Part shown: positions 50,587-61,200 of the stretch, one piece after another | Numbering within the stretch: the stretch's first letter is position 1 | How the letters are laid out: every line of letters begins with the position of its first letter | Source: Nissolia schottii | Taxonomy: Eukaryota; Streptophyta; Magnoliopsida; Fabales; Fabaceae | DNA: 64,000 bases | Direction: 5' to 3' | NCBI GenBank assembly: GCA_003254905.1 | Contig: QANU01006985.1 | Span: 1,053,442-1,117,441 of the forward strand | Made by a program: the position numbers and the translations under genes | The notes under the pieces: generated by a model | Databases searched by the model: none | What the model was told of the DNA's origin: nothing | Seen by the model: only the letters and a program-made list of their open reading frames with translations

Positions 50587-53500
50587 ATGGCAGCCTCTGA
50601 TGGTAGAGTTGCGTACTCTTCCCTTTCTAAGATAGAAAAGGAGAACGCCCAATTCAGCGACGTTTCTATGAACCGCTATGATGAGTCTACATGGTCTGAA
50701 CCTAGGTCAGGCCCATTAGGTTCAAAGCCCTCAAACCAAGAGTTCTTGTATCAGTTCCCTTCTGAGGATGATGACTTGTTTGATGGAGGTTATGAATCAA
50801 GTGATGATGCTGGTAATAATAATATCATGCCCTCTAACATGCCTCCTGAGGTGAACTTGAAGAATGTGCTTTCTGGGTTGGTTGCTATTGTGACTGGGAG
50901 AAATAAGGTTCCAAGGATTGCGGCTACCCCGCACTTACCTAGTTCAAATGTGTCATTTCTTGGCTCTGGAAAGAATGGGGATGTTTGCCTGGATGCTTCG
51001 GTGTACACGCCGAGTGCACCGCCCCTTTGTGAGCCGACTGGGACCGATTATAGTTCCTACAAGGAGGTGTTGGAGGCTGAACCCCCTGAGTGGCTGCCTG
51101 ATAGTTCCACTACTGTTTGCATGCAGTGTACTGCTCCGTTTACCGCGCTTACACGGGGCAGACATCATTGCCGGTTTTGTGGAGGGATTTTCTGTCGAAA
51201 TTGTACGAAGGGGCGGTGTTTGTTGCCTGTTAGATTCAGGGAAAGGAATCCTCAGCGGGTGTGCGATTCCTGCTATGATAGGCTTGACCCTTTGCAGGGT
51301 GTTCTCATCAACACCATAAGCAATGCTGTGCAGGTAGCTAAGCACGATGTCATGGATTGGACTTGTGCGAGAGGGTGGCTTAATCTTCCTATCGGTGTAA
51401 CTATGGAGCATGAGATATATAAAGCATCTAATACATTGAGAAACTACTGTCAGGTTTGTTCTTCTCTTTTATTTTATGATAAAAGAAAGAGAATAATTAA
51501 GTTTTCATTGAGCAAGTGATTTGTTATATTATTCCAATTATAGTAATGTTTTTTTTTCCTGCTTCTTTTGAGTGGTGTTTTGCTAATGCTACTAATACCA
51601 AAAAGTAATTGAATAACTGATGCATCTGAATACTACATATCAGTATAGACTAAAATTTCTACAATGACTGCTTTACTGATGTATTCATCAAGCATCCAGA
51701 TGAAAATTTCTGGGCATTAATACCTATACTGCTTTTGTGTGTAGTAATTTTTATTTTTCCCCTAATGGGCAGGTTGCTAAATCCAATCCTGAGAGGTCCA
51801 TCCCTCTAGCCGTTCTTAAAAGTGCCAAAGGCCTAGCAATTTTAACAGTTGCCAAAGCTGGTGCACTGCTCTCTTACAAACTGGGTACTGGTTTGGTTGT
51901 CGCTCGTAGATCAGATGGATCATGGTCTGCACCGTCAGCTATATTCTCCCTGGGTTTAGGATGGGGTGCTCAGGTAAGGAGAATACATGCAGGTTTAGTT
52001 CATGTGTAGAATTGGATCACTATTGTTATCCATACTGTCTTGGTCCAATTGAAAAACTGGAGACTGAGTAGAATGGATGGAGGTGAAGCTATTCTAAACT
52101 ATGCTTGTGTTCAGAATTTCTTTTACTGTTTAATCATGATTGACATGAGTATTTTTTCTGTGACCTTATTTTTACAAAACTCTATTGCATTTGAAGTATC
52201 TATTTTTAAGCTATCAATTAATTAAATATTATACTTAGAAGATTAAGTCAATGGAGAATATATTATTATCCTTACATGATTATGTTAACTTGGTTATGAA
52301 TTCTTTTTTGACTGAAGAATATATGCTTATCATGTATTCCCAGATTGGTGGCGAACTGATGGATTTTATAGTTATTCTTCGTGATACAAAAACTGTGAAG
52401 ACATTCTGCAGTCGCATGCATTTTTCTCTTGGTGCTGGTTGTAGTGCTGCAGCAGGGCCTCTTGGAAGAGTGCTTGAGGCAGATCTTCGTGCTGGTGACA
52501 GGGGTTCTGGCATGTGTTATACTTACAGTTGCAGTAAAGGTATTTTTGAATGATTTTTTCCCCTGCATATCTCTGGATCTTCTTTTTGCAAGAAATGCTG
52601 CGGGCATTTTTTATTTATGTTCTTTTGAGTGCGTGTACATGTTCGGGTTATTACTTACCATGTCAATATCCATACTATGGCCTTAAAATTTAATAGTTTC
52701 CAGGTCTGAATGTCTGATCGAACATTTAGCCAAGGCCATCTAATGTAGTAACTGCTAATATTTTTAATATGCTAACCTCCATATCTAGTTTTAAGGAAAC
52801 TAGAACAGTTGTGTGGCATAGTGAACTGAAGGTGTTTGTTAGGGCTTCATTGCAGCATATTATAATAGTTTGTCTTTTATAGACAGTGCATGAATCTGCA
52901 AAACCCTCGGATAGTTCTGTCCCAGATGGCCTAGCTTTCTCCTTTGTGTATTCTGAAACCTGATCTTCTCATCTCCTTGTTTGTATGTATTAGTTTAGTG
53001 TTGGAAATAGTTGATTGTCACAGCATGAAATTGTGGTTAGTTCTCCAGGAAGTTTGTTTTATCATTAACTATTGACCAAAATAGGAGTTGTAGGTAGATA
53101 TTGACTTTTTAACTGGGAAAGTGAGCAGGGTTTTGGAAGTCCATCTAGTGGAACTACGAACTAACAAATATTTGACAATTCATCAATTATTGGTAGTCCA
53201 AAAAAAATAACATGGTTATCATCGTAACCCCCGAAATAATGTAATAAGCTCACTCACCATTATCGTTGTCTGCTTTCTCCCACCACCTTACTTATAAGTT
53301 CTTATTCTGTTACCCGGATAAATGTTTGTGGTATATTGATGATTGAAAGCATATCTAACACAATTGTTTTGAAAGCATAGCTAACACAATATTGCCAAAC
53401 TGCAGGTGCATTCATTGGAGTGTCATTGGAAGGGAATATAGTTGCAACCAGGATGGATACCAATTTGCGCTTTTATGGTGATCCTTATCTCACTACTTCT

Positions 53501-53590
53501 GACATTCTACTTGGAATGGTGGACAGACCCAAGGCTGCTGAACCATTGTACACCAGTCTTCATGACCTATATTCCAGTATACGCTACTAG
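50587..53590 (+). CDS. FYVE zinc finger plus SYLF (Ysc84-type) domain protein
   Basis: FYVE domains bind PI3P on endosomes; SYLF domains (yeast Ysc84, human SH3YL1) bind phosphoinositides and actin. The pair suggests an endosome-membrane adaptor. Four exons are placed: 50587-51453, 51773-51973, 52344-52539 and 53406-53590, 1449 bases giving 482 residues. The N-terminal 165 residues are acidic and Ser-rich. The FYVE domain (about 169-232) has WLPD, RHHCRFCG and RVC, with all eight Cys positions present. The SYLF domain (about 285-480) shows PLAVLKSAKGLAILTVAKAG, then GSWSAPSAIFSLGLGWGAQ, the HFSLGAGCSAAAGPLGR block and CSKGAFIGVSLEG, and ends close to the stop. Length and order match the Arabidopsis family I recall as At3g43230/At1g29800. 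A leader intron before 50536 is likely. Confidence 0.92.
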
Positions 53591-55681
53591 CACACCCATT
53601 GTTCCAGTTGCAGATTGGACCTCCAATTCTGTCACATGTCCAATGGCACTTGGTTGTGTATATATATGTACAGTTATAGCTCAAGCTTGGAATTCTGAAA
53701 TGTGAATTTGAAGTCCATCTATATTTGGTTCATAGTGACGAGGGATTTAATGGACTTTACCATTCGGTCGTGCATTGTACATCTTATTGCAAATGATGTA
53801 AATGTTTCAATACACAAATTTATGATGTCAATGTACAAAATAGGTCATTTGAATAATTTAAAAATTGATAGTTGTTTGCTTCTAACGTTTAGTAAGTACG
53901 TACGGAACACATGATAATTGTAACAAAGCACAAAAAGATGAATAGGCATATATTTAGATCTTGGAAGAAAAAAATGCAGCAGGAGTTGTAGTTGATGAGA
54001 GAGTGGATGAGAGAGTTAATGAACGAAAATGTTAGTTTAAAAATGTTAGTTTAAATCATTAAATTATCACTCTTTCCTGTTGAATCATTATCAATAAGTG
54101 GTCCTTATGTTCTCTGCGTATGTATCCTATCTTCAAAGACATAAATACGTCGTTAAAATGTAAAAAACATTGAATGTTAATATAGTGTTATAAAAATATT
54201 GTTACAGAGAACATTCTCATCTGTAACATTACTTGCTTTATAATATATACACATTATCAAGTTCACGTATTTTAAAATTAACATACATAGATTATAATAT
54301 ATTCGAATTTATAATTAGTATTATTAACAGGATTTATAGTTTTTCTGTATAAAATTAGTATCGCGTCTTATTAGCACCCAACCATAAATGGATAATGCTT
54401 GTTAAACATATCAAAGAGTGGTTGACCGTAAAAATAGATGAACTATAAGGGGACATTGGTAAAGAAAAAGTCATTATGTGGTGCAATGGATAAGTTCCAG
54501 CCTCGTCAAAATGGAAACTAGTTTGACTTGTGTGACTCTTGTTATATTAATATTTTGATACTACAGTAAATTGTAATCCACCTTTTGGGTTCTAGGTTAT
54601 TCAGATCCATCCTAACTTACGTCTTCTAATTGGTAGCTTTAAACTTTTCACGGGTACATTTACTTGTGATGCTATTTATGAAGTGTCGGTTATGTTGGTA
54701 ATGTGATTGCACCTATATCTTTGATTTTTTATTTTTTTATGTTTTTGGAACCGACTCAACAAATTTGAGACTCTCAATATGTGTGATAAATTATCACTTT
54801 CTGCTTGTTTTTATAAAATTTCAAAATAATATAAATGTAGTTAGAGCTTCCCTTTCTGTTGAATTATGGCATGTTGTCAACTACCTAGCTTGATCCTACC
54901 ATTGTCAAATCTTTTCCTCACCATAATGCTTCCAACTTTTGGAAGCTCTATGAGTTGTCATGAGATTTGGACTTTTCCGAAAGAAAAATAAAGAATTTTA
55001 GTAGAGAAATACATTTCAAAACATAAATTAATACTATTATTCTATTTCCACTTTATTTTCCTATAAACTATGCGAAGTATTAGTAAATGAATACTCTGCT
55101 CCGTTTTATTTTTCTTTTTCAAATTTTAAGTTCCATCTCATTTACACTCTTAACTTTATTACAAGGAAAAAGTTAAAGTTGATTTCAATAAAATTTATTG
55201 CAGTTTCTACTTATACATAAAATCCATTACAATTTGATAATCTAAATTGCATGCCATTTAGGTGAAAGTAGGTGAAATTTCTCGTGACAGTAGAAGAAAA
55301 AAATTAAAACAAACAAAACAAATAATCGTGACTAATAGAGAAAAGAAAAATTATACAATAAGAATTTAATTAAAATACATTAACGTAAGAAAGTTTTACA
55401 TTATCATTTAATTATATATTAAAAAAATTTAATATAATTAATTATCATATTTACTCTTTAAAAACTTATTCAAATAAATTAATTAACTATACAAATTTTT
55501 TTTATATTATCATTGCATCAAAATTAAATTTTTATAATAAAATGTAACAAAATGGGACATTGTATTACAAAGACCACGTGTAATGTAAATGTAAAAGGTG
55601 GTAGATTTTCAGGATACAGTAGGCGCGTGTCCTTTGGCTGACATTTCTTCCTACAACAAAAACAATTATAAAAATTAAAAG
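53591..55681. other. Intergenic DNA, no gene recognised
   Basis: The first 200-300 bases are probably 3' UTR of the FYVE-SYLF gene. The remainder is AT-rich with short chance frames only. Confidence 0.5.
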
Positions 55682-56812
55682 AATTAAATAAATTTTTATT
55701 CTCTCTAGTTTATGTTTGGTATTTAAAATTTTTTTTATTCTGTAAATTTTTTATTTCATTTTTAGTCCCTTATTAAAGTTGAACGACGACGTGAACATTA
55801 TGTTCGTCCCGTGGACGTCACCAATTAGTTGACCCACCTAGATGCCCAAACTCGACCCGATTCAAGATTAAAAAAATAACAACAAAAAAAAACAGTACCC
55901 GCCCTCACTCACCCACCCACTCTTCCCCAAATCGCAGTCCCCTTTCAGCAGCAGCTCCTTCTATTTTTCTTCCTTATAGAAATTGAGTGGAAGACACCTG
56001 AGGACAAGACCATGAATCATATTTCTAAGTTATAACAAGCATTTTTTCAAACAGTTTGCAGAAGGAAAAAAAAGCATAGATTTCTTAAAACGCTTGCTGA
56101 GTAAATTAGGTTGATGATGTGAAATCAGGGTCAGACTGAGGCAATAATGCACGGCTCCTTCACTTCTTCTTCTTCTCCTCCCTCGAGATCTGAGGCATCA
56201 AAACCCCGAATTCTGCAAACCCTAGAAATCAAACTGTTCAAGGTGCAAACTTTAGGGCTTACCCCGTGCAAACTTTTTGGCCGTACTGCCGGACTAACAC
56301 GACGTCGAGGAATCGCCGGAGCGCCGCCACGCGCGCGGCAAGTGCTGGAAGCGGCGACGAGTACTTGGCGTTAGAGTAAGTGAACTTGTGAGACGGAGAC
56401 GACACGGAGAAGACGGCGCCGCCTCCACCGTTATGGTAATGGCGATCGTGATACGCTGGCAAAAGAGTTCATCGGATTGACGCCATTAATTTACCGCACG
56501 CAAAATTGAAAAAAAAAATGAAAAACGGTTGCGATGAGTAGAGAAATCACTACATGAGCTGAATCTAGTGAGATTAAGGCATAAGCNATCGAGTTAGGTT
56601 TGGAGGGTGGGTCAATTAATGAGTGTGAACAAAGGATTATGTCATCTAACCTGTCACGTGATGAGTTTAATAATCATTTCAATGCTGCTTAATTTTACTT
56701 ATAGTAAGGACTAAAAATAAATAAATGTTTTTTATGGGGATAAATTTTTAAAAAAGATTCTTAGAATCAAACACAAATTTTTTAATATTGTAAAAATTAA
56801 AAGCTTATTTAA
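55682..56812. mobile_element. Possible Pack-MULE: long inverted repeats around a GC-rich gene-like insert
   Basis: Inverted repeats are seen at about 55682-55838 and 56606-56812. The outer parts share TTAAATAA...TTTGTGTTTG-like sequence and TTTTTAGTCC(C)TTA (near 55759 and, inverted, 56704-56716). The inner parts share CCAATTAGTTGACCCACC (55821-55838) with its inverse near 56606-56620. Nine-base flanks are roughly alike (ATTAAAAGA and GTTAAAATA) but too AT-rich to be proof. Inside is a GC-rich block (56150-56470) quite unlike the surroundings. No transposase is present. The inverted repeats are seen; the Pack-MULE label is inference. One undetermined base (N) lies at 56587. Confidence 0.45.
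56259..56492 (-). pseudogene. GC-rich gene fragment, probably captured
   Basis: On the minus strand, a frame from ATG at 56492 reads MASIR, one stop, then TLLPAYHDRHYHNGGGGAVF and a Ser/Tyr/Ala-rich stretch ending near RRFLDVV and VCTG. I do not recognise the family. The base composition (CpG-rich, many GCC, CGC and GCG codons) differs sharply from both flanks, which fits a captured first exon inside the inverted repeats. It could also be chance coding in GC-rich DNA. The single in-frame stop suggests it no longer codes. Confidence 0.3.
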
Positions 56813-58094
56813 GTTAAAATAAAATAACATAAAAAACTATTAACCTTAAATGGCAGAAAACAATATTAATAATATTAAATATTAAATAAAAGAAATAACA
56901 TGAGGTAGTAAGTGTCGGAAACACACGTGATAAGGTGTGGCGCCAAGCAAACGAGGATTTTTTTAATTTTTTTTATAATAATTTTCTTTCTATTTTGCTG
57001 TCTTTTGAGTTTCCCATCATTCAAAAATTATTTTTTCCTTTCTCCAATTTTCATTCCATTTTCTTGTAATTATTACCTCTCGGAGGTGTTCAGGAGGTGG
57101 TGTTGGTGTGAGATCTGATTGCGGTTTTCGCATGCTTTTTGGGACTTCAGAACCGAAAAAACTTCACTGTTTTCCCGAGGCTTCAGTTCCCGAAAGAGGC
57201 AAAGTTGTTGCCTTTACATGCATGCTCAGAGGTTTATGCGTTGATTGCTTCGTGGGTTGGTGAGAGTGAGGAAAAAATTTGAAAACTAGCTTCAGTATGA
57301 TGATGATGGTGATTCTGTGCTTGTTTGCTTGAAGTTGTGAGCTGTTGCTGCTTTTTTTGCATCTGGGTCACCGTTTTGTATTGAGTTTGCTTTCTGGGTG
57401 TGTTGGAAACAGAGACATTGAATTGAAATTGAAGTGATTATTAAGATCACTTGAACTGAGGAGGTTGGGGTTTTGGATTTCATTTTTTTCATGGTGGTGG
57501 CCATTGGCCCTCTGCCCTTTGGACCAGAACTGAATCTGAAACAAGTATTTTATGGTAATTGCTCTATTTGTTCATTTTAATTGTGAATTAAGAAGTTTAC
57601 TATTGGTTCATGTTAATTGTGAGTTAAGAAGTTGCTAGTTACATGCCATCTTTTATTATTTAAGTGATGTTAATGTTTTGGGTTTAATGAACTCAGGAGT
57701 TTTCGGGAATTAGGGGATTGGAATAGTTCACGCAACAAGGAATGAATTCAGTGAATTAAGGGTCTTAGCTTTTATAAGCTTTTATGAGCTTTTAATTGTT
57801 CTCTGATCAACGCTTGAATTTTAGCACTTTGAAGCGTTATTGTTTGTGTTCATGTATCTATTGACTTTGTTTTGACTTGATTGGACTCCCCGAATAAATC
57901 GCTTTCCTCCATAGTAGTACTAGTGTTTAATCAGTATCGTAGGCTATCAAATGGTTATCAACTTTTCATTCTTTTTAGAATTCATTGATTTCTGAATATT
58001 AACATGTAAGGAGATGGTGGTGGTTTCCCCTTCTTGTCAGTTTCTGAAGAAATTTGTTTTGTTTATTTACCTGCATATGTTTCCATCCAGCATC
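56813..58094. other. Promoter and leader region of FAB1
   Basis: Pyrimidine-rich sequence at about 56975-57070 and GC-richer sequence at 57070-57260 suggest the transcription start and first leader exon. A splice acceptor-like TTCCATCCAG ends at 58090. No separate gene is seen. Confidence 0.4.
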
Positions 58095-58218
58095 ATGGGC
58101 CAAGATACATGTAGTTTTAGCAAGGCTGGTCGATGAAGGACTCATAATGAGTGGGTTCGGGCAGAATCGCAGTCAATGGGCACCCCTGACAAGAAAATAT
58201 CTGATCTTGTTGATGTAG
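58095..58218 (+). promoter_or_regulatory. Upstream reading frames in the FAB1 leader, one overlapping the start codon
   Basis: Three small frames precede or cover the main ATG (58176): 58095-58136 (13 codons plus stop), 58133-58147 (4 codons plus stop) and 58147-58218 (23 codons plus stop). The last starts ATGAGTGG, is out of frame with FAB1 and reads across its start codon. Such overlapping frames usually lower translation of the main frame. They matter only if this part is retained in the mature leader. Confidence 0.5.
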
Positions 58219-61200
58219 TTAGGTCTTGGATCCCTCGGAGGGTTGAGCCTCCAAATGTGTCGAGGGATTTCTGGATGCCCGATCAGAGTTGTAGGGTATG
58301 CTATGAGTGTGATTCACAGTTCACAATACTCAACCGCAGGCATCATTGTAGAATCTGTGGCCGAGTTTTCTGTGCAAAGTGCACTGCCAATTCTGTTCCT
58401 GCGGCATCGGGTGAGCAAAATAGTGTACGAGAAGAATGGGAGAGGATTAGGGTATGTAACTATTGCTTTAAGCAATGGGAGCAGGGTTTAGCAACAGTTG
58501 ATAATGACACTCTGGTCACCCCTTGTCTCAGCCCATCACCATCTGCGACAAGCTTGGTCAGCACCAAGTCCAGTTGCACCTCTCATAGTAGCAGCAGTAG
58601 CACTGCTGGTTCAATTCCTTATTCAACTGGTCCTTATCAGCGTGTGCCTTATAGTCCACATCAATCTTCCCAAATGGATTTGATAAAGGATGAGCAAGAA
58701 AATTTGAATTCTGATAGGAGTACAAATCCCTCTGGGGCTGTAAGGGATTCGGCTTCAAACCAATTTGGCTATTGCTTCAACAGGTATCTTTTTCATTAAT
58801 GATTCATTTTTTTTGGATTGGTGGATGCAATTGTCTTCCTGTTCTCCTAAATCTTTAGTTTTATTTATCAAGTAAGGGTGAAAATGAGGTTGAAAGGAGC
58901 TAGTCAATACTCAATGAATCTGATTTTATTTAGAGGCGTGATAGTATAACATCGATGTCTTTTTGTATGTGTGCAGAGCTGTGCATTTTATATGAATGCG
59001 CAGAATAGTTTTGACGTGATCCTGAGTGATTTTTTGTAACAAACAAGGGGTGTGTGGAGAGGACCCTTTTGCACATTAGATCTCAATTTTATTTAAAGAC
59101 TCTGGTTCATTGACTTTTCGAAAAATCTATTTGACTACTGTATCAAACTATGATGGCAAATCTGTTGTTTTATTAGATGTTTGTTGTTTCTGTTCTTACG
59201 GTTATTTTATGTTTATCCTTCTGAATCAGGAGTGATGATGAGGATGATGATTATGGTGTTTATCACTCTGATACAGAATCAAGGCATTATTCTCATACTA
59301 ATGACTATGACGATCCAGTTAACATTCATGGGATTGACCATGTGTATGAACCACATGAAATGCTTCCTGGTGGAGATAACATTCAGGCAAAAAGTTTAAG
59401 TTCCCCAGCACCACCTCCGAATCTTGATCTAGAAGGTGTAGATGGAATCCAAGAACCCAGCAAAGAAGCTGATGAGCAAGATCATGATCATGTTGATGGA
59501 AGTGAAATATCTCATTACAATGAGGCAAGTAATAATGCTGAGCCTGTGGATTTTGAGAATAATGGGCTACTGTGGCTCCCTCCCGAACCAGAAGATGAAG
59601 AGGATGATAGAGAAGCTGTTCTCTTTGATGACGAAGAAGACGAAGGCAGTACTGGAGAATGGGGATATCTACGATCCTCCACTAGCTTTGGCTCTGGAGA
59701 ATACCGTAGCAGAGATAAATCAAGTGAGGAGCAGCGGAAGGTCATGAAGAATGTAGTGGAAGGGCATTTTAGAGCTCTGGTAGCTCAGCTTTTGCAGGTG
59801 GAAAACCTAACTATTTGTGACGAAGATGGCGAAGAGAGTTGGTTGGATATAATTACAGCTTTGTGTTGGGAAGCTGCTACACTTTTGAAGCCTGATATGA
59901 GCAGGGGTGGAGGTATGGATCCTGGAGGATATGTGAAGGTTAAATGCATAGCTTGTGGGCATCGAAATGAAAGGTAATGACAGTGGACTAAGGGAATAAA
60001 ATTAATGGATTAATATATTAACCTGCATGCTTCTGTAGCTTATATGTTGTTCTCTTGTTTCAGTCTCTTGGTAAACCATGTCTGTGCCTCATTTTGAACT
60101 TTGTGCAAGTAATAACTCTGCCGATTTCCTCCAGAACTTTACCTGTACCAGGAAAAAAATACATTGAGAGAAGAACAGAACATTGTAATAATAATATATG
60201 AGCCCCTTTGAGATGAAAATAGAAAATTTAAAAAGAAACAACATGCATCTTGCCTTTATTTTCTTTCTATTCTACATGGATGCAATGAGGTTTATGCCGC
60301 TAAAAACCATTTTTATGGTGTAGATGGATGATTCCATTTTTTTGAAGGCAGCTGATAGTTTCATCTCTTCTTTTTTCTCCTATCCCCCTCCCCCCAACAA
60401 AAATTCTGTTAAGAAGTTTACCTGATTGATTACACAAGATGATCGTATGCTTCTTTTGTCACCTGAAAAGTGTAAATTCATTGTGCTTGTCATGGGGGTG
60501 TGCTGTATGGGTGCTGGCCTGTTTTCTTATTAATAAAAGATTTTTTCTGAGCAGGCTAGTGAATAGAAAAAGTGTGTTATCTGCTTTATGAGTTTATTAA
60601 CTATTTCTTCTATCTGTCTCTGTATATTCTTGATGTTCTAGTTTTCTGTTTCCAGCATGGTGGTCAAAGGAGTTGTTTGTAAGAAGAATGTGGCTCATCG
60701 ACGAATGACTTCAAAATTTGACAAACCACGTTTTCTTATACTTGGAGGAGCATTGGAGTATCAGCGTGTTTGTAACCAGTTATCGAGTGTTGATACTTTG
60801 TTACAGCAGGTTCCCTCCACCCCACCCAGCTCTTAAAACTTGATAAGTATATGTATCTTTTTTATGGATAAAAACGACGAGATGATTATATAGCACGTGT
60901 GTGCTGTTATTGGTGCTCATGTCTGAATAATTTTCCGTTGGTTCTGATTTCTATTATCTTACCGCTCCTAGTATGATGAGACTTTGTTTTTGTCTTATTT
61001 ATGTTTTAATAGTTCTGAGTTTCATGATCTTTTTACTCTTCCCCAGGAGATGGACCATTTGAAGATGGCAGTTGCAAAGATTGGTGCTCATCACCCCAAT
61101 GTTCTTTTGGTAGAGAAGTCAGTATCTCGATATGCTCAAGAATACCTTCTAGCCAAAGACATTTCACTTGTTCTAAATCTTAAAAAGCCGCTTTTAGAGC

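Noticed and set aside
56147-56374. Plus-strand 75-residue frame in the GC-rich block before FAB1
   Set aside because: The minus strand gives the more protein-like reading; the plus frame is likely its shadow, and neither has a recognised family.
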